The translations under genes and the position numbers were made by a program. Source: Bog-756 sp963776225 (GTDB taxonomy: Bacteria > Actinomycetota > Acidimicrobiia > Acidimicrobiales > RAAP-2). Taken from it: DNA of 64,000 bases. Each line of letters starts with the position of its first letter. Position 1 is the stretch's first letter. Location of the stretch: assembly GCA_963776225.1 (NCBI GenBank), contig CAVZLL010000001.1, positions 1 through 64,000 on the forward strand, in the 5' to 3' direction. Shown piece after piece: positions 52,930 through 61,856 of the stretch. The notes beneath the pieces were generated by a model, which was given only the letters and a program-made list of their open reading frames with translations, was not told where the DNA came from and did not search any database.

Positions 52930-55038
52930 CTACGGGGTGCGCCCCTGGGTGAACGTTGCCACATTGATGCCAGCTCCGTTGCTGAAGACCAGCGTGGCCG
53001 GGAACGACGTTGTCGGCACCGGCGGGCTGCTGATGACGGAGCCGTTACCCGCGTACTGGACGTTGGTCAACTCGACCGCCGCCGTAGTGGGCTGCTGCTC
53101 GCTGACCGACACGGTTACAGCGGACCCGTTGGCATTCACCACCGGGATGTACCCACTGATTGCCGAGCAGTTGGCGCCACTCGTCGGGTTGGTCAACGTG
53201 ACCGTCCCCGTCGTCGTGGTGCCGTTCACCGTGTACGAGTAGGTGAACACGAACGGCTGCCCTGCGGCGAGATTGGCATCAGGCGAGGTCTGCTGGGTGC
53301 AGACCTTGAACTGACCAACCCGAACGGCATCGGTGAAGGTGACGAGCGTCTCGTTGCCAACGCCACCGTAGGGAACCGACACGTAGGCCGGGTCGCAGGT
53401 GGAGCAGGACTCGAGACGGCTACCGGACGGATCCGACGCACTCACGGTCGAAACGTTCGCCAGGTAGAAGTTCGGGTTCGCCTGGATCTCGTTCACGATC
53501 GCCGTACCGGCAGGCACCTGGAAGGGCTGCGAGCACTGTCCGGCAGCCACGGTGAAGACCGGGCCTCCGTTGACCGTGAAGGGGAAGATCTGCTGACCCG
53601 TGGACGGATCTGCGGCATTCTTGCAGACCTCGACCCAACCCAGCGCCTCATTGGTGAATGTCGCCGACACAACGCCGGTACCGCTCACCGTGAGGGCGGC
53701 CGAAGAGCCCGACACCGTTCCGGCGCTCGCCGGATAGATGCTGACCCCGGTGACGGCCACGTTCGGCTGTGCCACCTCGGTGACCGTCGCAGTGGACCCG
53801 ACCGGAAGGGCCGTGAGGTCCAGGGTGCAGGCCGTGGTTCCGGGAGGACCGGCGACGACGGACTCGGTCTGAGTGCCGGCAGCGTCGGCCACATTGAAGG
53901 TGAACACCGAACCGGTCAGGGCCGAGCTGTTCTCGTCCTGGAGCGTCTTGCAGACCTTCACATAGCCGAGCTCCGTGCTGTTGGTGAAGATCGCCGTCGT
54001 GGCGGACTGAGAAGCGACGCTGAAGGTCGCCGTCTGGTTGGCCAGGTTCTCAGCCACCAGGGCGCCCTGCGGAATGGCCGCAACCGAGCTCACGTAGTAC
54101 GGGGAGCTGGGCTCCTCGGTCACGGTGACCTGGCCTGCGGGGACCGGAATGTCACCCGTGCACTGGCCGGTCAGGACCGACGTCGTTGTGCTCCACTCAC
54201 CCTGGCTCAACTCGAAGTTGAACCAGCCGTTGACGTAGCTGTCGCCGGCCTGCTTGCAGATCTCGATCGCCCCTGGCGGCTGGGTAATCGAGCTGCTGTT
54301 GGTGTAATTGACCACCGTCGTCACCGTCGAAGGACCGACAATCGCAGTCGCGTTCTGCCCGCTCCAAGATGCGAGCGAACCACCGGTCACGCCGACGTTG
54401 CTGACAGTAACCCCAGCCGTCGCCGCCTCAACGATGTTCACCCGCGTGCCGACCTGATACTTGGTCAGACCGCCGCAATTCGTGTCCGGCGTCGAAGCCG
54501 CCGTCACAGCGAACGGGCCGACAGAGGTGTTGGCCGTGCTCTCGGTGAAGCTGAACGAGTGTCCGAGCAGATTGGACGTGCCAGCCACCTTGCACACCTT
54601 CAGATAGCCGTAAGACGGCTGGTTGGTGAAGGTCGCTGTGACCGTGGTGTTCGCCGCAACGGTGATGTGAGCCGTACGGGTCGAGACCGACGTGGTGCCG
54701 GCGGTGCTCGGAACGAGGGCGATCGATGCGAGATGCGTGGCACCGGTCGAGTCGAGCGCCTCGGTGACCGTGTTGGTCTCTGCAGTCGCTGCCACGGTCC
54801 TGCAATGACCGCTCGTCAACGAGAACGTCGTCGTGCCGTTCACCGTGAAGCTGAACAACCCGGCGACCGGACCCGCCTTGCACACTTCGATGTGGCGTGT
54901 CACCACCGTGGCGCCGGCAACGCCTGCAGAGGCGACGCTAACGGTCATTCCGCCCAAGAGCGCGACCGCTACGACCCCTGCCAGCAACGTTCGCCGACCC
55001 CTCTTCGTTGCGGCTTGCGGCCGCTCTCCTGTAGTCAT
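52930..55038 (-). CDS. Secreted protein of six 'VCK' domains, each with a cysteine pair
   Basis: A 702-aa exported protein. A basic n-region (KRGRR) and hydrophobic segment end near SAGVAGATVV. The rest is six domains of about 100-115 residues, each opening with a [I/L/V/F]-[E/K]-[V/I]-C-[K/T] strand (IEVCK, LKVCK, IEICK, VKVCK, VEVCK, FKVCT). Each has a second Cys about 35-60 residues later (SGHC, TNCG, TGQC, TTAC, AGQC, GANC), so one disulfide per domain is likely. The pattern resembles prealbumin-like/SpaA-type surface domains. No catalytic site or anchor is seen. AAGGAG precedes ATG 55038 by 8 bases. It diverges from the PucR regulator. Confidence 0.8.
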   Translation of the reverse strand: MTTGERPQAATKRGRRTLLAGVVAVALLGGMTVSVASAGVAGATVVTRHIEVCKAGPVAGLFSFTVNGTTTFSLTSGHCRTVAATAETNTVTEALDSTGATHLASIALVPSTAGTTSVSTRTAHITVAANTTVTATFTNQPSYGYLKVCKVAGTSNLLGHSFSFTESTANTSVGPFAVTAASTPDTNCGGLTKYQVGTRVNIVEAATAGVTVSNVGVTGGSLASWSGQNATAIVGPSTVTTVVNYTNSSSITQPPGAIEICKQAGDSYVNGWFNFELSQGEWSTTTSVLTGQCTGDIPVPAGQVTVTEEPSSPYYVSSVAAIPQGALVAENLANQTATFSVASQSATTAIFTNSTELGYVKVCKTLQDENSSALTGSVFTFNVADAAGTQTESVVAGPPGTTACTLDLTALPVGSTATVTEVAQPNVAVTGVSIYPASAGTVSGSSAALTVSGTGVVSATFTNEALGWVEVCKNAADPSTGQQIFPFTVNGGPVFTVAAGQCSQPFQVPAGTAIVNEIQANPNFYLANVSTVSASDPSGSRLESCSTCDPAYVSVPYGGVGNETLVTFTDAVRVGQFKVCTQQTSPDANLAAGQPFVFTYSYTVNGTTTTGTVTLTNPTSGANCSAISGYIPVVNANGSAVTVSVSEQQPTTAAVELTNVQYAGNGSVISSPPVPTTSFPATLVFSNGAGINVATFTQGRTP

Positions 55039-55392
55039 GCTTTAACTCCTTCTGAGCTATCGGGAGATACCTATGGGTACCCGGTACTAACCATCCCTGA
55101 AAACCCAGGCCAAGTCATCGTCCGATCCGAACGAAGATTGCAACCCTGAGTTGTTCAATCCGCCCATGAGCCAGCGAGAGCCTGCTCCCCCGCTCGGCCA
55201 TATGGGCGTCAAAAAAGAGATCCGTCCGCATTTCGCCGCCCAGCGTGGTTCCCTGCTCCCCTGAGAGTGAGCATTCGCCGCGTTCGCGTTGGACACCTCC
55301 GGGCGATCGGACTACACAGTGGTTGGCGGCTCGGCCGGGGCAGGCGGGGAGCGCCGGTATGCGGTATCGGGCTGGGCGAAAATGTTGGGCGG
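55039..55392. other. Divergent intergenic region of the VCK gene and the PucR regulator
   Basis: The 354 bases carry no clear gene; an in-frame GTG at 55267 would lengthen the regulator but the codon use is poor. A short repeated GGTACC element (GGTACCCGGTAC, about 55076-55087) lies near the VCK gene promoter. The AAAAAAG tract at 55212 lies in a patch of lower GC. No known riboswitch was recognised. Confidence 0.3.
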
Positions 55393-57042
55393 ATGGCGAT
55401 GGCGATCGTGCGGAGTTGGGATCAGGCGGAGCTGGACGGGGCGACGCTCTCCGTGCGGCCGGGCGTCGGGCTGGGTTCGGTGCTGTCGAGATCCGCACAG
55501 AACGAATTCCTGGAAACGAACCCCGACGCGATGATCGTGGCCGAGCCCTCCGGGAACATCCTGGCGGGCAATGCCGCTGCGGAGGATCTCTTCGATCTCG
55601 GTCGCGGCGAGCTGACCGGCCGGAACCTCTCGAGCCTCTTCGCCGGCGAGCTGAACGGTCATCTGGCGCTCGAACGCGTGCAGCAACCCGACTCATCTGT
55701 GGGTGAGTTCCTTCCACGTCGTATCGAGATCGAAGGAAAGGTCCGTGGAGGGACCTATCTGCCGCTCTGCCTCACGCTCACGCCGCTCACCAGGTCAAAG
55801 GATCCACTGCTCCTCGCCGTGATCCGCGAATCGGCGTACTCCGCCTCAACGGCGAAGCAGGTCGCAACCGCCGCCTATCGGGCGGCCACCCACGAGATGA
55901 TGGCCCTGCAGAAGGAGCTCCTCACGGAGATCGCCCAGGACAATGGGGTCAACGGCATCGCCCGGGTGCTCCACGCCAGGACCGGGCGAAAAGTGCTGAT
56001 CATCGACCCGTCCGGAGGCGTGCTCGCATGTGCCGGCTACGCGGGCCCGCACGACCTCCCTCAGCAACCGCTGCCGGCGAGGCACCCTGGAGCTGGTCGT
56101 CTGGGGTCGGTCCACGGGGTCCGCGAGCGCCACGGAGACAGTTGGACGGCGGCCGCCTGTCCGGACCAGACGCTGCTCGGCAGGATCAGCATCCTCGATC
56201 CCGCCGGAGATCTGCCCGAGGTCGATCTGCTCTCCCTAGAACAGGCGGCCTCGATCCTCACCGCAGAGCTGCTCCGGGCGCAGATCGTGGACCGCAGCAA
56301 CGACGGATCGCTCGGGGAACTTGCCGCCGCGCTGCTCGACGGTAGTGATCCCGATCGGAACCGCGCACGCGCCCGAGTGCACCGCTATGACCTGGACCCG
56401 GCCCACAGGGCAGTCGCCGTAGAAGCACCCTTTGCCGGGAAGGAGGCGGTCGGGGTCGTCGAACAGGTCGCGAAGAAGCTCGGACTGGCGGCCCCCCTGG
56501 TCACCGCCCGGGCGACGCGGACCATCCTGCTGACACCGAGCGAACTCGACTGGGACTGCCTGGCATCGACCTTGAGTGACACCTGCGGCGGTGAGGTGCG
56601 CCTCGGCGTCGGCTTGGGGTACCCGGTGGACGAGCTCAGCCGATCGCTGACCGAGGCGGTCTTCGCTCTCGAGCTGGGCACGACGGCGGGGAGCGGAGCC
56701 CCGGTCACGACCTTCGCCGATCTCGGCGTGTGGAAGATGCTGGTCGACTCCAGCGAACCGCGGAAGTTGCGCGAGGTCGTCGCCGAATGGATCGGACCGC
56801 TGGTGGAGCACGACGAGCTGCACAACAGCGAGCTCGTGAAAACGCTCACGATCTACCTCAAGGCCTCCTGCGCCATGGAGACGGCGGCGGCTGCGCTGCA
56901 CGTCCACCGGAACACCCTCCGGTACCGCCTGTCCAAGATCTACCACGTGAGTGGTCGCGACCTCACCGACCCGGACCAGCGGTTCCATCTCGAGCTCGCA
57001 TGCCGGGCGTGGATCGTGCTCCAAGCCCTCGAAGCGGCCTGA
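55393..57042 (+). CDS. PAS-domain PucR-family transcriptional regulator
   Basis: A 549-aa regulator. An N-terminal PAS domain (about 35-145, NPDAMIVAEPSGNILAGNAAAEDLF) precedes a GAF-like middle (about 150-300) and a C-terminal PucR-type helix-turn-helix (about 490-540, LVKTLTIYLKASCAMETAAAALHVHRNTLRYRLSKIYHVSGRDL). PucR/CdaR-type proteins usually activate nearby catabolic or differentiation genes after sensing a small molecule. ATG 55393 was chosen because codon use upstream is not typical, although the frame is open from 55267. Its likely targets are the neighbouring surface-protein genes or itself. Confidence 0.83.
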   Translation: MAMAIVRSWDQAELDGATLSVRPGVGLGSVLSRSAQNEFLETNPDAMIVAEPSGNILAGNAAAEDLFDLGRGELTGRNLSSLFAGELNGHLALERVQQPDSSVGEFLPRRIEIEGKVRGGTYLPLCLTLTPLTRSKDPLLLAVIRESAYSASTAKQVATAAYRAATHEMMALQKELLTEIAQDNGVNGIARVLHARTGRKVLIIDPSGGVLACAGYAGPHDLPQQPLPARHPGAGRLGSVHGVRERHGDSWTAAACPDQTLLGRISILDPAGDLPEVDLLSLEQAASILTAELLRAQIVDRSNDGSLGELAAALLDGSDPDRNRARARVHRYDLDPAHRAVAVEAPFAGKEAVGVVEQVAKKLGLAAPLVTARATRTILLTPSELDWDCLASTLSDTCGGEVRLGVGLGYPVDELSRSLTEAVFALELGTTAGSGAPVTTFADLGVWKMLVDSSEPRKLREVVAEWIGPLVEHDELHNSELVKTLTIYLKASCAMETAAAALHVHRNTLRYRLSKIYHVSGRDLTDPDQRFHLELACRAWIVLQALEAA

Positions 57043-57078
57043 TCCGTTCCCTGACCACTTCGATACCGGTTGTGAGCG

Positions 57079-57999
57079 TCAGGGAACGCCGGTGAAGATG
57101 CACACCTGGGTCGCATATGCGATCAGCCTGCCCGGGTCGGTCCCTTCCGCCCCGAAATCCCACAGCGCCATGTCCGCCGAGGCGTAGCCGTCCCCTGCGT
57201 GCCGGGCCCGGTTGTGGGCGAAGACCCACTCCGACCGGCAGGAATCGAGGAGGTGGAAGGTGAGGTCGACGCTCGGGCTGAACCAGCCGGTCCCGTGCTC
57301 CACCCCGAGCTTCTCTCGCACCGCGCCGGGCATGGTGTCGGCCAAGACGATCAGGGCCAGCGGATCGAGCGTTCCGTCGGCGAGCATCGGTGGTTCGTCC
57401 AGGCGGTACCAGGTGCCGTGCTCGGCCCGATCGGGTCGGTAGGACTCCCACGGCGCATGTCCGAGGGCCCCGCGGCCCTCGAGGCGGCGGTCCCAGAACG
57501 GGGTGGCTGCGAACGCCTCGGCGCCCGGAGGTGGGGGTTCACGAAAGGACCGGGCCTCGACGAGCGGGACGAAACCCGCCGGCGGCTCGAGGTCGGTGAA
57601 CGCGAACCCCCGGCGGTCGGACCCGAAGACGGCGGTGGTCACGTGACCGTGCGGCGAGGACGGATTCCGAACCTCCGCCCGCAGGTGGGCGATGGTCCGT
57701 CCGAGGCGCAGCGTCTCGACGTCGATCAGGACCGGGCCGTGGGCGACCGGGGCCACGTAGGTCGTGTGCAGGGTCCGGAGCGACTGGTCGGCCCGACCGA
57801 GCTCGGTGGCCATGGCCCTGACCGCGGCCGCCGTCACGACGCCCCCCTGGGGCATCGGCAGCAGGCACCAGGACTCGTCGATCACCCCCGTGTAGCGGCC
57901 GGGAGCGTCACCGGTCGGGACCGCCGAGGTCGCCTCTTCGAAGGGATTCCCCACCCGGGCACCTTGCCACGTCCGGGCCGGATCGCCGGGTTCACGCAT
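57079..57999 (-). CDS. TesB-like double-hotdog acyl-CoA thioesterase
   Basis: A 306-aa protein of the double-hotdog thioesterase group. The first domain has PMPQGGVVTAAAVRAM and TLHTTYVAPV, and the second DPLALIVLADTMPGAV followed by SPSVDLTFHLLD, with the Asp/Ser-type active site pattern of TesB/Acot8-like enzymes. GTG 57954 is a likely alternative start after the segment that is weakly coding. It hydrolyses acyl-CoAs of unknown chain length. It converges on the PucR gene, 36 bases away. Confidence 0.78.
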   Translation of the reverse strand: MREPGDPARTWQGARVGNPFEEATSAVPTGDAPGRYTGVIDESWCLLPMPQGGVVTAAAVRAMATELGRADQSLRTLHTTYVAPVAHGPVLIDVETLRLGRTIAHLRAEVRNPSSPHGHVTTAVFGSDRRGFAFTDLEPPAGFVPLVEARSFREPPPPGAEAFAATPFWDRRLEGRGALGHAPWESYRPDRAEHGTWYRLDEPPMLADGTLDPLALIVLADTMPGAVREKLGVEHGTGWFSPSVDLTFHLLDSCRSEWVFAHNRARHAGDGYASADMALWDFGAEGTDPGRLIAYATQVCIFTGVP

Positions 58000-58122
58000 G
58001 CCGGATCGCCCGGTTCAAGTCGGTCTCCGCAGGTGCCGATGCAATTGCCACCTGACAGTGCACGCCTCGGGGAGGTAGTGTTCGAGGTATCGATTCTCAC
58101 TGAGAGTAGTGGAGGCAGCAGT

Positions 58123-58563
58123 ATGAGTGACGAACCCCAGGGTCCAGGCTGGTGGATCGCCAGCGACGGGAAGTGGTACCCACCCGAGCTCCACCCCTCC
58201 GTGCGCCAGGACGACCCCCAGCCGGCAGCCGTACCGGAGGCGGCAACCGGGCCGCAGAGCACGGTGACCGCGGGATCCTCCCCGGCGCCCCAGCGCTGGC
58301 AGGGCCAGGGCGCTTCCCCGGCCCAGGACGACCAGGCACCCAAGATCGGGCCCCAGTTCCCCGACCTCTTCCAGAAGGCTCTCCAGGGTTCTCACCTGGC
58401 CGACAACGTCTCGGTCAAGTACAGCGGTGACGACCCGCGGAGCTCGGTCGACCCGGCCCCCAGGGCCCCGTCGGCGTCCGTTGGATCGGATTCGAGCTCC
58501 GGGGCGGTGGGCAGCTTCAGCGGCGCCACCGCCACCAAGCGTCGGTGGCGCCGCGGACACTGA
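58123..58563 (+). CDS. Small protein with GWWIASDGKWYPPE motif
   Basis: A 146-aa protein of unknown function. Its N-terminus PGWWIASDGKWYPPELHP is a short Trp-rich motif that recurs at the start of many acidimicrobial proteins, related in style to DUF2510 (GWY.DP). The remainder is Pro/Ala/Ser-rich and disordered, ending in a basic KRRWRRGH. A strong GGAGG site lies 7 bases before ATG 58123. No membrane segment is visible. Confidence 0.68.
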   Translation: MSDEPQGPGWWIASDGKWYPPELHPSVRQDDPQPAAVPEAATGPQSTVTAGSSPAPQRWQGQGASPAQDDQAPKIGPQFPDLFQKALQGSHLADNVSVKYSGDDPRSSVDPAPRAPSASVGSDSSSGAVGSFSGATATKRRWRRGH

Positions 58564-58602
58564 CTCCCGCGCCACCGGTCCTGCCTCACCGGTCGGGAAC
58601 GG

Positions 58603-59124
58603 TCACACCTCCGCGGGCAGGTCGAGGAGGTCGCGCCACTGCTCCAACCGCTCGGCCACGGCCTCCGGGGTGAGGCGCAGGGTGGATTCCCGCACGCTGT
58701 CGGCGATGGCCCGCTGCGCCTGGTAGTGGTGGGCCGCGCTCCGGAAGAGAGGGCCCCGTTCCGCCACCAGGTCCTCCGGGGCTCCGCTCAGGAACCCCCA
58801 GAGGGTGAAGGCGTGGGTGAGGTCGTGGACCACCGGTGCCCGGCCGAAGCTCGCCGCCCGGCGCATGGCGACCGCGGTGCACCCGGCGACGGCGTCCTCG
58901 GAGCGCTCGCCCGGTTGGAGGACCAGCCGCTCCTCGAACCGCCGAGCCAGCTTGAGCGCAAAGCCCTGGTCCGGACCGGGGGAACCGAGGGAGGCACCGG
59001 TGGGCTGGTGGGTGCCGCGCACCTCGGACGGTCGGGAGAGGGTCCAGGCGCCGGGCACCTGGAGTTGGAAGGAGGGTCGGACCTGGTCGGCCTCGACGAT
59101 GGGGACGAAGCTGGGCTGGGTCAC
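58603..59124 (-). CDS. Conserved hypothetical protein (173 aa)
   Basis: I do not recognise this protein. It starts MTQPSFVPIVEADQVRPSFQLQVPGAW. Residues 55-130 contain GFALKLARRFEERLVLQPGE and APVVHDLTHAFTLWGFLSG, and the C-terminus is helical (LRLTPEAVAERLEQWRDLLDL). It is soluble and has one cysteine. It lies 28 bases after cimA on the same strand, so it could be the last gene of the leuB-ilvE-cimA unit. Confidence 0.6.
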   Translation of the reverse strand: MTQPSFVPIVEADQVRPSFQLQVPGAWTLSRPSEVRGTHQPTGASLGSPGPDQGFALKLARRFEERLVLQPGERSEDAVAGCTAVAMRRAASFGRAPVVHDLTHAFTLWGFLSGAPEDLVAERGPLFRSAAHHYQAQRAIADSVRESTLRLTPEAVAERLEQWRDLLDLPAEV

Positions 59125-59152
59125 CGGGTGCTCCTGGCTGCTGGATGCCCGG

Positions 59153-60934
59153 TCACGCCGGATCGGCCGCGACCTGCGGCGCGTGCAGCAGACCGTAGAC
59201 GATCGAGTCGGAGAGGGCCTGCCACGAGGCGGCGATGATGTTCTCCGAGACGCCGATCGTGGTCCAGGTGCGGTCGCCGTCGGTCGAGTCGATGAGCACC
59301 CGGATCACCGATCCGGTGCCCTTGGCCGAGTCGAGGACCCGCACCCGGTAGTCGACCAGGTGGACCCCGGCGAGAGCGGGGAAGCGGCTACCGATGGCCG
59401 CCCGCAGGGCACCGTCAAGGGCGTTCACCGGCCCGTTGCCCTCCGCGGTCGCCACGATCCGATCGTCACCCACCCGTACCTTGACGGTCGCCTCGGTCGA
59501 CTGGTGCGCACCCTGATCGGCGATGACCCGGTAGGACTCGAGCTCGAAGAAGGTCTGCTCCCATCCGGTCGCGTGCCGGAGCAGGAGCTCGAGGGAACCG
59601 TCGGCGACCTCGAAGTGGTATCCCTCGTACTCGAGCTGCTTGAGCGAGTCGAGCACGGAGGTCATGGCCTGGGAGTCGAGCTCGAGGCCGAGCTCGTCGG
59701 CCTTCATGGCCAGCGTCGACCGCCCGGCCAGCTCGGAGACCACGAACCGGGTCCCGTTGCCGACGAGGTCGGGGGCGACGTGCTCGTAGGCGTCGGACCG
59801 CCGTGCGATCGCCGATGTGTGGAGACCAGCCTTGTGTGCGAAGACCGACGAGCCGACGAAGGGCTGCTGGGGGTTGGGGGCGATGTTGACCAGCTCCGCG
59901 ATGTGGTGGGACACCGGGGTGACCAGGGAGAGACGCTCGGCGGGGATGGTCGAGACACGTAGCTTGAGCGAGAGGTCCGGCACCACGGTCGCGAGATCGG
60001 CGTTCCCCGCCCGCTCCCCGTAACCGTTCACGCACCCCTGGACGTGGGTGGCCCCCATGGCCACGCCGGTCAGCGAGTTGGCCACCGCGCACCCGCTGTC
60101 GTTGTGGAAATGCACCCCGACCTGGGTCTCGAAGCGGTCGAGCACCCTCCCCACGATGTGCTCGACCTCGAAGGGGAGGGTACCCCCGTTGGTGTCGCAG
60201 AGGACGAGGGTCTCGGCGCCCGCCTCCTCCGCCGCCTGGAGGATGCGCAGGGTGAACCCGGGGTTGGCCTTGTACCCGTCGAAGAAGTGCTCTGCATCGA
60301 GGAAGACCCGGAGGTCGTTGGCCCGGAGGAATGCGACCGAGTCGGCGACCATCGCCACCGCCTCGTCGAGGGTCGTCCGCAGGGCGTCCACCACGTGCAT
60401 CTCGGACGACTTGGCCACGATGCAGACCGCCTCGGTCTGGGCGTTGACCAGGTGGCGGAGGGTCTCGTCGTCCTCCGCCCGGACGCCGGCACGTCGGGTC
60501 GACCCGAACGCGACCAGGGTTGCGTGCCTGAGCGCGAGCTCCTTCGGCGCCCGGGCGAAGAACTCGACGTCCTTCGGATTGGCGCCGGGCCAGCCCCCCT
60601 CGACGAAGGTGACCCCGAGGTGGTCGAGCTGCTCCGCGACCCGGAGCTTGTCGTCCACCGTCAGCGAGAGACCCTCCTGCTGGGAGCCATCGCGCAGGGT
60701 GGTGTCGAAGACGTCGACCGCCGGGGGCAGATCAGGCAGGGCGAAGTCGTGGCCGGTCCCTGCGGCGGCGGACCCCGGGTGGTCGGTCTCCGGGTCTCGC
60801 CGGCGTCGTCCGCGCGCATGGGCCTGCTGGCCGGGGGTCGGCTGGTGGGTGTGCGTATGACCGTGGCCGTGGGTGTGCCCCCCGCCCGGACTGCCGGCGA
60901 CGTCGTCGCCGAGGGTGGGTCCGTCAGTCGACAT
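59153..60934 (-). CDS. cimA: (R)-citramalate synthase CimA
   Basis: A 593-aa enzyme that condenses pyruvate and acetyl-CoA to citramalate, opening the threonine-independent route to isoleucine. DTTLRDGSQQEG (77-88) holds the catalytic Arg/Asp, and EGGWPGANPKD is the CimA (not LeuA) signature. HFHNDSG supplies metal-binding His and VGSSVFAHKAGLHT a second His. The C-terminal ~130 residues form the allosteric regulatory domain. Unusual is a 65-residue N-terminal extension with six alternating histidines at 20-30 (H-x)6. ATG 60934 overlaps ilvE by 11 bases. Confidence 0.93.
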   Translation of the reverse strand: MSTDGPTLGDDVAGSPGGGHTHGHGHTHTHQPTPGQQAHARGRRRRDPETDHPGSAAAGTGHDFALPDLPPAVDVFDTTLRDGSQQEGLSLTVDDKLRVAEQLDHLGVTFVEGGWPGANPKDVEFFARAPKELALRHATLVAFGSTRRAGVRAEDDETLRHLVNAQTEAVCIVAKSSEMHVVDALRTTLDEAVAMVADSVAFLRANDLRVFLDAEHFFDGYKANPGFTLRILQAAEEAGAETLVLCDTNGGTLPFEVEHIVGRVLDRFETQVGVHFHNDSGCAVANSLTGVAMGATHVQGCVNGYGERAGNADLATVVPDLSLKLRVSTIPAERLSLVTPVSHHIAELVNIAPNPQQPFVGSSVFAHKAGLHTSAIARRSDAYEHVAPDLVGNGTRFVVSELAGRSTLAMKADELGLELDSQAMTSVLDSLKQLEYEGYHFEVADGSLELLLRHATGWEQTFFELESYRVIADQGAHQSTEATVKVRVGDDRIVATAEGNGPVNALDGALRAAIGSRFPALAGVHLVDYRVRVLDSAKGTGSVIRVLIDSTDGDRTWTTIGVSENIIAASWQALSDSIVYGLLHAPQVAADPA

Positions 60935-61853
60935 AGTCCAACCAGTCCTTGTACCGGTCCACTTCGCCCCGGACCGCGGCGAAGTAGAGCTCCTGGATCT
61001 GCCGGGTGATCGGACCGGGCATGCCGGTGCCGACCGGACGGTCGTCGACGGCCCGGATCGGGACCACCTCGGCTGCGGTCCCGGTCAGGAACGCCTCGTC
61101 GGCCGTGTAGAGGTCGGTGCGGATGAGCTGCTCGTGGCACACCTCGTAGCCGAGGTCTCCGGCGATCGACTCCACCGACTGCTGGGTGATGCCGTCGAGG
61201 GCTCCCGAGTCGGAGGTGGGCGGCGTCAGGAGCCGCCCCTTGCGGACCACGAAGATGTTCTCGCCGGTGCACTCGCTGATGTGCCCGTCCGGCGCGAGCA
61301 GGATGGCCTCGTCGTAGCCGGCCTTGATCGCCTCCACCTTGGCCAGCGAGGAGTTCACGTACATGCCGGTACCCTTGGCCGCGGTCGGGACCGCATTGGG
61401 ATCGTGGCGGCGCCAGGAGCTGATCTTGGTCGACACGCCGTTGGCCACCCCCTCGTCGCCGAGGTAGGTGCCCCACGGCCAGGCCGCGATGGAGACGTTG
61501 ACCGGGCAGGGCATCGGGTTGAGGCCCATCTCCCCGTAGCCCAGGTAGACCAGGGGCCGGATGTAGCACCCGTCGGTCAGTCCGTTGACCCGGACCACCT
61601 CGCGGGCCGCCTCGATGATCTCCTCGACGGTGAAGGGGATGTCGATGAGGAAGACCCGTGCCGATACGAAGAGGCGCTCGATATGGTCCCGGAGGCGGAA
61701 GACCGCCACCCCTCGTTGGGTCGGGTAGGCGCGAATGCCCTCGAACACTCCCGAGCCGTAGTGCAGGGTGTGGCTGAGCACGTGGACGGTCGCGTCGTCC
61801 CAGTTGACCAGCTTTCCGTCCATCCAGATCCGCTCGGTCGGGGTCAGTGGCAT
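60924..61853 (-). CDS. ilvE: Branched-chain amino acid aminotransferase IlvE
   Basis: A 309-aa class IV PLP aminotransferase. The PLP lysine is K160 in AAKGTGMYVNS, and HYGSGVFEGIRAY, AWPWGTY and ECTGENIFVV are typical. It makes valine, leucine and isoleucine from their 2-oxo acids with glutamate. It follows leuB by 3 bases and its stop overlaps cimA, so the three are one operon, likely under the attenuator upstream of leuB. Confidence 0.95.
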   Translation of the reverse strand: MPLTPTERIWMDGKLVNWDDATVHVLSHTLHYGSGVFEGIRAYPTQRGVAVFRLRDHIERLFVSARVFLIDIPFTVEEIIEAAREVVRVNGLTDGCYIRPLVYLGYGEMGLNPMPCPVNVSIAAWPWGTYLGDEGVANGVSTKISSWRRHDPNAVPTAAKGTGMYVNSSLAKVEAIKAGYDEAILLAPDGHISECTGENIFVVRKGRLLTPPTSDSGALDGITQQSVESIAGDLGYEVCHEQLIRTDLYTADEAFLTGTAAEVVPIRAVDDRPVGTGMPGPITRQIQELYFAAVRGEVDRYKDWLDYVD

Positions 61854-61856
61854 GGC

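Noticed and set aside
55267..55392. Upstream start for the PucR regulator
   Set aside because: The frame is open, but the sequence is Arg/Gly-rich with weak codon bias and would fill the divergent promoter region; not excluded.
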